From: Gnetum montanum
Lineage: Eukaryota > Streptophyta > Gnetopsida > Gnetales > Gnetaceae
Length of the DNA: 64,000 nucleotides
NCBI GenBank assembly: GCA_015680685.1
Contig: MNCI01013723.1
Location: 107,187 to 171,186 of the forward strand
Reading direction: 5' to 3'
Shown: positions 46,780 to 57,490 of the stretch, piece by piece
Numbering within the stretch: the stretch's first letter is position 1
Layout: the number at the start of each line of letters is the position of its first letter
The notes under the pieces: generated by a model
The model's database searches: none
What the model was told of the DNA's origin: nothing
The model's input: only the letters and a program-made list of their open reading frames with translations
Translations under genes and position numbers: made by a program

Positions 46780-47850
46780 GTGTTTTGTTTGTTGCATGTT
46801 GACTAACAGTCTCTTATCTGGGCTCTCAAGTTTATATATGGTCATGGCTCCTAAAGGAAAAGTTGTATAGATAATGTAAGATCCTTCCCACAGTGTTTGA
46901 AATTTGGTACATTATGACACATGTGTGGGGTTCTAGTAGAGAACCTTATCTCCTGGTTGATACTTAACTTTCCTAATTTTTAGGTCATGACATTGTTTAT
47001 TAAATGCCTTATGCAACTCATTAGATGACAAGGCAGCTCATCGATTCTCATCTAGCAAGTTAAGAGTCATCAACCTTTGTTTTTGTGCTAGATCAAGGTC
47101 AAGGTTGAGGTCACATGCCATGGCTAGTGTACAGAGCTCAGTTTGGATAGGAAGCGTTGGAAGTTTTCCATACACTAACTCATAGGGAGAGTAGCCTATA
47201 GGGAGTTTCCATGTGGAGCGTTATGCCCAAAGAGCATCATTTAGTTTAGTGCTCCAATCTCGCCTATACTTGCTAATGTTTTTAGTCAGTATCTTAATAA
47301 TCTCCCTGTTGGTAACCTTCACTTGACCATTTTCTTGGGGGTGGTATGGTGTAGTCAATTTGTGCTCAACCCCTAAGCATTGCATTAACTTCTGAAAAGT
47401 TGCACCTGTAAAGTGTGTACCATTATCTAAGATAAGTGAACACAACACACCAAACCTGTTGATGAGTTGTTGTTGAACAAATCATGCAGTTGTAGATGAT
47501 GTGCAATCTTTAATAACAGCTGCTTCAGCCCATTTTGTTAAGTAGTCTACGGCAACTATGATGTAAGCTTTTTCATTGGACATTAGTGTAATGGGCCCCA
47601 TGAAATCAATTCCCCAAATGTCGAAGGGTTCTAACGGTTGAATCCATTGTTGTGAACCCTCCATTCTAGCAGTCATTCCCCTATCACATTGACAGCACTC
47701 ACAAGATTGGATGAATTGATGGGTGTCTTAAAACAAGGTAGGCCAATAATACCCTGTAAGCAGGATCTTAATGGTTGTTCGTCTCCCAGCATAATGACCC
47801 CCACAAGGGCCCTCATGAGCATCTTGGAGAACTCTCAGTTGATCTCTATC
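46780..47850 (-). pseudogene. Element C integrase (nearly complete)
   Basis: Begins at the N gap with DQLRVLQDAHEGP and GGHYAGRR (His pair), then SCECCQCD (Cys pair) near 47700. The core has GIDFMGPITL (Asp, near 47600), LDNGTHFTGATFQKL (Asp, near 47420) and ENGQVKVTN (Glu, near 47330), so the DDE residues are intact. After WSTKLNDALWA there is a stop, then YSPYELVYGKLPTLPIQ and the basic RKVKYQPGDKVLY near 46950. Only a few stops interrupt it (for example one after SSTTA), all at codons one transition from sense. Confidence 0.85.
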
Positions 47851-48301
47851 NNNNNNNNNNNNNNNNNNNNNNNNNNNNNNNNNNNNNNNNNNNNNNNNNN
47901 NNNNNNNNNNNNNNNNNNNNNNNNNNNNNNNNNNNNNNNNNNNNNNNNNNNNNNNNNNNNNNNNNNNNNNNNNNNNNNNNNNNNNNNNNNNNNNNNNNNN
48001 NNNNNNNNNNNNNNNNNNNNNNNNNNNNNNNNNNNNNNNNNNNNNNNNNNNNNNNNNNNNNNNNNNNNNNNNNNNNNNNNNNNNNNNNNNNNNNNNNNNN
48101 NNNNNNNNNNNNNNNNNNNNNNNNNNNNNNNNNNNNNNNNNNNNNNNNNNNNNNNNNNNNNNNNNNNNNNNNNNNNNNNNNNNNNNNNNNNNNNNNNNNN
48201 NNNNNNNNNNNNNNNNNNNNNNNNNNNNNNNNNNNNNNNNNNNNNNNNNNNNNNNNNNNNNNNNNNNNNNNNNNNNNNNNNNNNNNNNNNNNNNNNNNNN
48301 N
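47851..48301. other. Assembly gap (451 N)
   Basis: A run of 451 N inside element C, between the end of RT and the integrase zinc domain. RNase H must lie here. In element A the matching interval (11829-12506) is 678 bp, so the gap length is probably an estimate. Open frames that span the N run are meaningless. Confidence 0.95.
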
Positions 48302-49345
48302 CTTCATAGTTTGGAAAGCTAGTTTGCATTTCCTGGTCCACTTGAAGGGTACTTCCTTTTTTGTCAGCTCTACCAATAGTTTGGAAATCTTCGAAAAGTT
48401 CTCTATGAATCTCCTATAGTATCTAGTGTGTCCAAGGAATGATCGAATGTCTTTGACAGTTTTCGATTGATAAGTGATTCCTTGGATGACCTTGATTTTC
48501 TCAGGGTCTACCTCCTTCCCTACATGTGAAATTTTATGCCCAAGCACTATGCCTTCTTGGACCATCAAGTGGCTTTTTTGCCAATTGAGCCTTAAATTAG
48601 TTTCTACACATTTTTTCAACACTTGCTCCAATCGGTCCAAGGCTTGATCAAAACTTGCTCCGTAGGTGGAGAAGTCATCCATAAAGATTTCCATACCATT
48701 TCCTATCTGCTACTGAAATATGCTTAAAACTAAGCATTGAAACATGATAGGGGCATTGCACAAGCCAAATGGAATTTTTTTGTATGCAAACATTCCCCAA
48801 GGACTGGTGAACGTAGTTTTGGCTTGGTCTTCTAGGGCTATTTGTATTTGGTTGTAGCCACTATAGCCATCCAGAATATTATAATAGTGATGCCCTATGA
48901 TTGTGTCTAAGACTTGGTCAACAAATGGCAATGGAAAGTGATCCTTGAATGTTGCCATGTTTAGCAACCTAAAATCTATACAAACCTTCCATTTTCCTCC
49001 CTTTTTAGGCACGATTACCAAGGGGCTAACCCATTCGCTATCAACAATGGGGTATATGAACCCAGCCTTTAGAAGCTATTTGATTTCTTCTTTTACTACT
49101 TGCCTCAACTTTGGATTCAATCACCTCTGTGGTTATTTTCGAGGCTTCATGGAGAAATCAGTGTAAATCTTATGCTGGCATATCCTAGGATCTATTCCCA
49201 TTAATTCCGGATATGACCAGGTGAAGGATCTTGACCATTTGTTTGTTACCTTTAGCAGATTCTCTTTTTGTTGTAGAGCAAGTCTTACGTTGATGATTAC
49301 CGATTTTCCATTCTTAAGGAATGTGTATTCCATACTGGTGGGCAA
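48302..49345 (-). pseudogene. Element C reverse transcriptase (nearly complete)
   Basis: Pre-RT linker with YTFLKNGKSVII and WSYPELMGIDPRIC (49345-49133). The palm has IVPKKGGKWKVCIDFRLLN, LPFVDQVLD, LDGYSGYNQIQIALEDQ and FGLCNAP (49021-48710), then a TAG stop, probably from CAG, then MEIFMDDFSTYGASFDQALD with the catalytic FMDD near 48675. The rest is open: KSHLMVQEGIVLGHKISH, SFLGHTRYYRRFIENFSK, VPFKWTRKCKLAFQTMK, up to the N gap. All motifs of a functional RT are present apart from a few stops. Confidence 0.85.
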
Positions 49346-49659
49346 TGGTTTTAGCTCTAGGGGCTCTTATTTAAATCTCTTAGGAATTTCCAACTTCCCC
49401 CAGTTGACGTTTTCTAAGTTAGGACTAGGAACTTGGTGGTGGACATGCTCTAATGCATCAATGCTATCTATGTAAGCACAAGTCAAACCCTTAGTTAGTT
49501 CCATGCATAGAAGTGAGTTGCTTTCCTGATTAGTTATTAGCCATTGGGTGTCTTCTTGTCATGTGGCTACTGCATACAGGCACCTTTGTATGTTGATTGT
49601 TTGTTCACACTGATTGCATGCAAGCAGTATTAAAATTTGCACAATCCATGATCTCTGCA

Positions 49660-50130
49660 CGCAATTGCACCCTATGTCACTATAATGCATAGCCATGCCC
49701 TTTCCATTATGATTGAGAAGTTCTCCTTACTATTATTCACATGGATCACCAGGAAGTCAGCTGGATATGACCATTCACAAATAGTGGTAATAATGTCCTC
49801 CACTAATCCCAAGGGAACAATGATGAACTGGTCATCCAACTCTAAATAGGTGTTGCTATTTTTTAATGGAGGTAGGTTCCAAGCCTTATACATTTCTTGA
49901 GATATTAGGTTGACACCGGAACCTAAATCCAAAAGAGCTTTGCATGGCTCATTCCTGGTGATTTGTAGGTATATTAGGGGACTCCTAGGATCAAAGAATT
50001 TCTTGGGAAGGTGGCCAGCTTTGATCCAATCAGTAATGGCATGTGTTAACATGACTGTATGCATTGAATGCGGTGTTAAGTTTGAAGGGGGCTCTGAAGA
50101 TTTAATTGATACGGAGGCATCCAAAGACTA
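49660..50130 (-). pseudogene. Element C aspartic protease (degenerate)
   Basis: An open stretch of 150 codons (50124-49672) reads TDWIKAGHLPKKF, then YLQITRNEPCKALLDLGSGVN with the active-site DSG changed to DLG, then NLPPLKNSNTYLELDDQ, VPLGLVEDIITTICEWSYP, ADFLVIHV and IIMERAW. Family position and motifs match D, which keeps DSG. Apart from the Ser to Leu change it is the best protease frame in the window. Confidence 0.75.
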
Positions 50131-50199
50131 TGCCACTTGGGGTTGCAAAGGCTTGGTTGGCTGTTGGTTCTGAAGAAAGATCTTTTCTTCGTACAGTTG

Positions 50200-52387
50200 T
50201 CAGAACCAACAGTAGGTTGAGGATTAATAGCCCTTGTGATGTTTTGTTGTTGTGGCTAAGCAAGGAGTTCACCTTGCATTACTAGAGTAGGTGGTAATGG
50301 AGCTATTGGTGGGAGAGGCACGGCCGAATTGGAAGGATGGTATACTTGTGGAATATCACCCCTAGGAGAATAAGTCCTATAGTACTCGTGGGCTTGGTAT
50401 GGTGTTAGGGAGAAACATGACCAACAAAGTCACGTGGAAAAATTGGATGCTGCATGTAATATCCATATGGGTTTGGTTGCTGGTAAGGATATTGTTGTCT
50501 TGGTGGTGGCATTCCCCATGATTGTGGGTGTTTCCACTGCTAATGTTGCTCAATTGGTTGTGGTGGAGTTCCACTTGGATAATACATTGAAGGTTCGTGG
50601 AACTACCTTGGATTACCTTGAGGATAAGGTAACCGCTGAGATGTTTGCCATTTGTTTAAACATGGATTAAGTGCATACACCCTAGACTCCTACAAATGTG
50701 AGATCATACGGCAACATCCCTTAGGATGGTCATATTGACAAATCTCGCATCCACTATCATCGTCTATATCTAAGTCCAAAACTTCTTCAATAATAACACT
50801 TTACCCTTACCCTTGTTACATGCATTTTCTACTTCTCTCTTTTTTCTTTTGTCATGATCACTACCTCACTCTCTAGACTCCTCTACTACTTTGAGCACAG
50901 TTTGAAACCTACTATCCAAGGAATCCCACATTTGGTCTACTTTTGCCAATACTTCTGATGCTAACTTTTGAATAGTCAAGGTTTTCCTATTCACCATCTC
51001 TTCGAGTGGTGGCTCTTCCTCATCCTCAAAAAATCTTACTCCCTTCTTTTAGAGGGAAGGATCTTGATTATATTCCTCTACACTCTCTCTTTTTCGTAGC
51101 TCACCTTCTTCCTTAGCTACTTGCTCTAGTAGCCTATGAATTTGATGGAACCTAAGCTTAGATAACCTCCCTTGGGCATAAGTCCTAAGGGTTCTTCTCA
51201 TTTCATGCCTAAGCCCATCTACCAGTACCAGCTTTGATAGGACCAGTACCAGCTTTTAGCTTCTTTTATTAGTGTCTGTGAGAGCAACTTAAGTTTTTGC
51301 CACATGTTTTCTATGTTTTACAAGGCACACGCATCGTGAAATGATTGTAAGTGATTTTGAGGATCGGTGTTATATCCCCCTTAAAATCATGGGATGTTAT
51401 TCATGTCTAACCTCTTGATCCTACTATCTTTTGGTGCCTTGTTGGAACTCTCACAACCTCAGTTATATCTAGCATGCTTCGCATAGCGAGTAGGGGTTCA
51501 TCTTGATCATCTTTTTTATAGTGTCTATAGTGCCTACATAGTTCCCTACTCTCCCTTCTTCTATGGCATGATTTCCTAGAGTGCCTTCGTCCTCTGTCTT
51601 GGTTGTCTCATCTGTGACTTCCACTTTGTTTACCCTTATCCTCATGATCTATTTCTCCATGGCTACATCTGGACACAGAAGGAGAGGGTGAAGGAGATGA
51701 TGAAGGTGAAGAAGAAGGAGAACCACCCCCATGATGATGTCTACTACCTTCTCTTCCATGGTCTTTGCCTCGATCACGATTGCAATCAAAATGCCCACCT
51801 TTGTCATGTGTCTTTGTTCCTTTTTCAGATACTTTGTGTCCATTAGTATTACCACCTAAGTTGTGAATAGTAGAATGAAGGTTTTGATACACAACCCCTT
51901 GGCCAAAGTCAAGGGGAGGAACATCGTTATGTGAGTAACTACCTGAGGCAAGTTCATCACCCTCAATTTCACTTAAAATGTGGGGGGCATCCTTAGACCA
52001 TTTTCCCTTCAAGGATTTATGGTGTCTCTCCTATTGCAAATCCCTTTGACGTTGCGCTTCTATGGGACGATAGTCTCTCAAATCATAGTCCTACGCAATG
52101 TACTCAACGTGTAAGTGTTGTATGCCTATTCACGTGAGAGCACAAAGAAGCATACTTGGGACTGAACGGTCGGGAGTTAACACTATGTTACCTTCCAAGT
52201 CATGCTAACATAGTTGTTTGTCTTGGTGGAGAATAAAGGTGAAGTCAGGTACATATTCATTGAGATGAACATATACCACACGAAACTATTGAGGAATTTG
52301 CGGATCAACGTCATGTGTATCTTGCCGCCAATTGCTTCTTGTGTTAGTCCTAGGTGCTGAAGTGCTTTTGTGCGAAGAAGAAGACAT
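50200..52387 (-). pseudogene. gag: Element C gag (degenerate)
   Basis: ATG at 52387 begins MSSSSHKSTSAPRT. Next come VYVHLNEYVPDFTFILHQD and a 134-codon open stretch (52012-51608) with a glycine/histidine-rich segment and a serine/proline run (SRHHHGGGSPSSS...). The capsid part (about 51500-50900) is broken by stops. A zinc knuckle is intact as CEICQYDHPKGC near 50740. A proline/glutamine/tyrosine-rich linker with QQYPYQQPNPYGYYMQHP follows toward protease. Gag packages the element RNA. Confidence 0.75.
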
Positions 52388-52500
52388 TTTATCTTGTTCA
52401 ATGTGCAATGTACTATTATCTTTTTCTTAATCAACCCTAAGGGTTTGTTCCAATGATGTAAATGATTTCCTAAGTTCTACTTAGTGCACAAACAACTAAG

Positions 52501-52518
52501 TCCCTGGCAACGGTGTCA
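52501..52518 (-). other. Primer-binding site of element C, tRNA-Asp type
   Basis: On the - strand TGACACCGTTGCCAGGGA, one base inside the 5' LTR. It matches TGGCGCCGTTGCCGGGGA at 15 of 18 positions and is the best-kept primer site of this family in the window. Confidence 0.75.
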
Positions 52519-52519
52519 A

Positions 52520-53323
52520 AGATGAGCGGTGAGGTACCCCTACACTCAACCATACGAATACGAGCATTTCACGCACAATCTGATCAAATTCCAAGGACTA
52601 AGTACCTATGCGCCTCTGTGGAACAATAATGGGTTGATTAATCGTTGTCTTCCCAAACTTACTTATATGTCACAGTTGTATGGTTAAGTACGCTTGAGGC
52701 ATATGATTTTTATGGCTTTTATGTGTTTTATATCCTAGACTAATGAGGGGAGAGAAAAATAACTAAGTAACTAATCTAAATTAACTATTCATTAACTAAG
52801 TTCTAAGTACTCCTAGCACCAATATCCATTCCCAGTTGCTATACACATCCTGAACTGGTGCAACGCTACTGGGATTACCAAATGCTAATCGTTACTGGGT
52901 TACCAAGCGCTGCATGCATGCTCGAAGTGGTCGTACTGAGTGTATTTAACTAAGAGAGTTGTAAGGTGAGAGAGATCATTAATTAACTAGGAAAGAATTA
53001 AATAATAATTAACACTAATTAATCTATTTTGTATGCTGCAAGGTTTATCGTAAAGTTCGTCTTTATTGTCATACACAAAGTGTGCTCAGGTACATAATGC
53101 TCGAATAAAGATCTGTTCACTCTATGACTCCTACTGCGGGCATGCAGAAATAATTCTAACTCTGGAGGGAAAATGGCAAGAGTTTGGCTAAGGGACTAAC
53201 TTCTAACTATCGGAAACCAAGGGCACCGCCTCTTATTTATAGGCAAGGAGACGGGCCACGATATCGGGTATTCGACATCGCATGGCTAATCCAATATCGC
53301 GTACGTGATACTGTGGTTCATCA
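52520..53323 (-). repeat. 5' LTR of element C
   Basis: Begins TGATGAACCACAG on the - strand and ends near GCTCATC (last base changed). TATA box at 53234-53241 and poly(A) signal at 53062-53067. Very similar to 43940-44742. Confidence 0.85.
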
Positions 53324-54067
53324 AAGTCTATAAATACGTGCTTACCAACCATGTTTATGGGATGTCTTATCATAATTGTAGCAAAGCTCTTATAGTTTTC
53401 TCATTTGAGAGTTAGAATATTTCTCTCAGTGCCTATAGCAGAAGTCATAAAGTGCACAGATCTTTATCCGAGCACTAATGTACCTAAGCACACTAGTGTG
53501 AGTGCCAATAAAGATGAGCCTTTTGATCAAACCTTGTAGCACTTGAAATAGATTAATGATTTATTTTAGCATTTACTATTTTCATTAATTATGCAATTAA
53601 TTAAGCTAAATTAGACTTCAATTAATTAATTAATTAAGCTAATAGATTAAACATCGAGTTACGACGGCTTCGAGCATAATATATAGCACTTGGTAATCCC
53701 AGAAACGCTTAATGCTTCATAGCCTAACAATGTTATATGCATTTAGGATGTGTACAAAAAGTGGGACCAGATGCTTATGTTAGGACAGTTAGTTATTAAT
53801 TAGTAATTACATTAGTTAAATTAGTTCATAAAGTAAGTTTCAACTTGTTGTTAATTGTAGGTGAATAAATTATAAAGTAATAAAAATCATGTGCCTCAAT
53901 TACACTTAACCATAGAACTAAGCTCCACAAGTGTAGCTGGGAAGACAACAATCATAATGATTAGGTTTCATGTCCTGGAACTAGTGTATGTGGGAACTTA
54001 AGGTCTATGGAATTTGACCAAATTGCACATGGACACTTGTAATTCATATGGTACTCACTACTCATCA
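53324..54067 (+). repeat. 3' LTR of element B, right piece
   Basis: Starts with the target copy AAGTC (53324-53328), immediately followed by TATAAATA (53329-53336). It continues like the A LTR from its TATA box to the end ACTCATCA (54060-54067), including 'aataaagatgagc' (poly(A) signal) near 53510. Confidence 0.8.
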
Positions 54068-57000
54068 CCAATCCAAAAATCAAGGAAAATTTGCAAATAA
54101 AAATCTCATTTATATTTTTCATGGTAATGTGGATAAATCTATGACCGAAGTATGGTAAAGCTATGACCAAAAGGATGAAGAAGAGATTAAATGATGAAAT
54201 GCTAATGTGCATCATATCTTTTAATGTTAACATAAATATATATACACACACATGTAATAAAGATTTAAATTATAATCAACTATTAAAAAGAAATCTTGAA
54301 TTCAATAATATTGTAAATTTTATAATTGTCTCATTTCAAAAATCTTACATAAAGAAATATGATAAGTTCTCATCATCAATACATAATTCATGATCCAATA
54401 ACATCTTTTACAAAAGACTAAGCATGTAAATCAAATTAATATAAATCTAATAATGAAGTAGCAACCATAGTTTCAATGACATATAGCTTCATAATGTGTT
54501 ATGAAAATTATCAAAGTACCATATATACTCCATGTTCTTCCTAACCCAAAATACCTATACATAAATAAGAAATATTAGCTACCACTGAGTGAGAAACCTT
54601 CACACCCTCTTCTAGTTGAATTGAGAATAGGACTCATGGAGCTAGGTAGGGCATGGTAACCTACAAAAGAACCAATGCAAAGCATATCCAAACATACAAC
54701 CACCACAAACATCTAAGATCATCCATTAACATGGAACTAAGAATCCACAAACATGTCAAAAACCCAATGTCATATAATTATCCACCAAGCATGGGATCAA
54801 CCCATTTAACCATCGCTATGGTCCCATACCAACACCCATCCACTCCATCCATCAACAAAACAAACAAAGTGGCTAGCACATACTACATTCAGTATCAATG
54901 TCTATCAAGTTATCATGAATACTTTCAAATTTCTGAATCAAATGTTTCCAACAAAATATTAAATTACCATGCTCATAGATTTATTATTAGTCTCAATGTA
55001 CCAAGGTGTCCCAATGGATCCCACCAATGTTCTCACACATGCTGGTGATAGAGATGTCCCAATGGATACCCAGCTCTAACATTCTAGAGGAACCAACCAA
55101 AAACTATAAATGAGTCATGGAACACCCTCTCCTACTAGATGGGGATTGCAACAAGAGCCACACTAGTGCACTGACAATGGGGATCAATCATAAAAATCAA
55201 CTCCATGAAGCCCATCTCCAACCGACAACAAACTCGGTGCTAACTTCATCATCCAACATATAACAAACAATCAAACCATGGCATCATCCAGCCTTTCCAT
55301 AATAATCAAAGGATCACAAACTGACATTGATGGTGGAGGGACTCAAACATCATTTTACATGAAAAACAAAAGGGCCATGAATCCAACATGTCATAACTCA
55401 ACCCAAATCTTAACAATCTAACATGTTCTGCAACAACTCAATAGTCTAGCATGTCTTAGCAAATCCAAAGGTGCAAATCCAAAGGTCTAAGAATTAAACA
55501 AAGATTCTAATACATATTTAAGGAATCCAAAACCTCCAAAATTTCAACACTCAATCGCAAGGCCAAGCTCAATAAAATACATGCCCCCAAATGTCCAAAG
55601 ATTCATAATCAATTAAAAGCCAAATCCTTTCAATAATTTTCAATGGGTAATATCCAAAAAAAACCTACAAAAGAATATATAGCAACACAAAAGATCAAAA
55701 TAGAAAGTAATTCACATCTTCCAACAACTTCACTAGAATTCAAACTTCTCAAACTATGGTTTAATAAATGTTAGGCAAATTGAACAGCCATAAATGAAAC
55801 TCCCATAACTCACACATCCATATGAATTTCCTCATAATTATTAATTCATCTAAAAACTAATATTCATTCCTAGTTACTATAAAAATATTTAATCAATTAC
55901 AGATTCATAGAAATAGATATTAATACAATGTTATAGGCAAGTAAAAAAGGAGATAGAACGAGTGACTAATACTAGATTTATTATAATTCTATTAACAAAT
56001 TATCTTTTTAACTTCTTCCACTTTGGTTGGCAATGTAAAATCCAAGGTTAAGCCTCATAAAAATATCAAGAAAAACTAAGCTATAGATATGAAGCTATTA
56101 ACAAATAAATCTTTGTATCAAATTTCTACGTAATTTTAGCTGTTACTCAATGATGGAATTATAACTCTTGTTATATAGCTTTATTTTCAATACTTTCACT
56201 TGGATCTGAGTGCTATTAGTATTGTATCTATCATATCAAATGTTTGGGACCAGATCTATAACCAACACAGAAATATATCCTCAACTCTAGATCCTATTGG
56301 AATTGCTATGATTCTATATAGTCTTGAAATAATTAATTATAACACATTATCTACATATAATTTCAATCTTCTTCCTTCACAAAAGTTGTATATAATTTTC
56401 CAAAGAATCCAACAATATGTAAATTGAAACCAAATTCTATGTAGAGAGAGAGATATGATCATTTTACCGAGCACTATATGAATGATCCTAAATCCTCATG
56501 TTACAAAGTTGATAGAAAATAATTAATAGGAAAAACAACAAATCCAATAGTAAATTTATAGATTGAGAATTTTGTATTAATACCCCATCAAAATATACTA
56601 GATCTAGAAAATTTTTCTTTAATTAAAACAAGACCCAACCCTAATCTATGTAAAACCTAATAACTAAAATAGCCAAGAAAAAGGAAGCCAAGATTACTCA
56701 CCTATAATGTTGTTGAATTCTAATGCATGAGTCTTCACATGTGTTCCCTAGACCGATAAGCTCCTCACACTCCTCCAACCCATTAGTACTCCAAACTAAG
56801 AGCTAAGAGGCCAAAAATTCTTAGGTTAAGGGAGTGTGTGGTTCTTAATGACTTCTTCCTGAATCCATCTACCCCAAAACCCATGGGATCTAGCTACCCT
56901 CTCTCGTCTACTTATAAGACTCATGTGACTCATCTAACTTTCTCCCCATTAATCTAACTAATAACCAAGTTAAAATAAACATTACATACATAAATCACAT

Positions 57001-57317
57001 GTTATGCCATCATAGCCTTCATGAGAACCTACCACAACTCATTCACTCGGTTAGTGCACATTAGTAATAGTTAAAACTAATTAACGTGCATAATGGTAAA
57101 AACAACTAAACATGGGTGGTAAATATTTACCATATGGTAAGAAAAATTAAATATGCATATAAAAATTAATATCAATATTATTAACCATCCTCAACCATTC
57201 TACCTTCACTAGCCATACAAGGTAAAATGTTATTAACCTTTGCTAAAATATAGGTTGTTACAACTATTATGCTAAATTTACATAATTAGAAAAGATAAAA
57301 TATATTAATGAAAATGA
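54068..57317. other. Decayed sequence with a possible LTR edge
   Basis: No gene recognised. The longest frame (54653-55048, + strand, 131 codons) has no motif and an odd composition rich in H, Y, S and N. On the - strand, 57261 leftward reads TGTAACAACC, a common start of plant chromovirus LTRs. Further on are a TTATAAG box near 56917 and a splice-donor-like AGGTGAGT near 56705. I could not find the other end of such an LTR. Confidence 0.35.
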
Positions 57318-57490
57318 TATTGTGTATCACCATTTCCCAAACTCCAAGGATGCTAAGTTCTTTCCTAGCTGGTATGGATCTTTCTAAATGATTAAATCTC
57401 TCAAAAATGACATAAATAAGTTATCTAATTTAAAAGACAATGTACTTTCAAATATATTTAATCATTCATATTTGAAGTAATATAATTTAT
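57318..57490 (+). pseudogene. Possible gypsy integrase C-terminal fragment
   Basis: One frame reads SKDAKFFPSWYGSF, a stop, then MIKSLKNDINKL and LSNIFNHSYLK. The spacing resembles the integrase tail pattern 'K..P.W.GPF.V......Y.L.........N...LK.Y'. The fragment is isolated and has stops, so the assignment is tentative. Confidence 0.35.

Larger units (their letters stand above)
43940..53323 (-). mobile_element. Element C: Ty3/gypsy (Athila-like) element nested in LTR of B
   Basis: A 9.4-kb element on the - strand with LTRs of 803 and 804 bp and flanking copies AACTC / AAGTC (one change). It encodes gag, protease, RT, RNase H (in the N gap) and integrase, then 2 kb of noncoding 3' sequence, with no third ORF. 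LTRs are very alike, and pol has only a few stops, so it is among the younger insertions here. It is related to A and B in pol but has a different U3. Confidence 0.85.
36075..54067 (+). mobile_element. Element B: 5'-truncated Ty3/gypsy element with third ORF, split by element C
   Basis: Closely related to A. It starts inside RT at about 36075 and continues through RNase H, integrase, spacer, third ORF and polypurine tract to a 3' LTR. Element C is inserted in that LTR. LTR pieces 43784-43939 and 53329-54067 sum to 895 bp, against 894 for the 3' LTR of A. LTR, gag and protease of the 5' side are missing. Confidence 0.8.

Noticed and set aside
47689-48419. Long open frames across the N run (for example 47689-48309, 47775-48419, 47835-48341)
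   Set aside because: They are open only because N codons cannot be stops; the real coding strand there is the - strand RT/RNase H/integrase.
54653-55048. 131-codon frame on the + strand
   Set aside because: No motif, skewed composition, no second copy and no promoter context; treated as a chance frame in decayed sequence.
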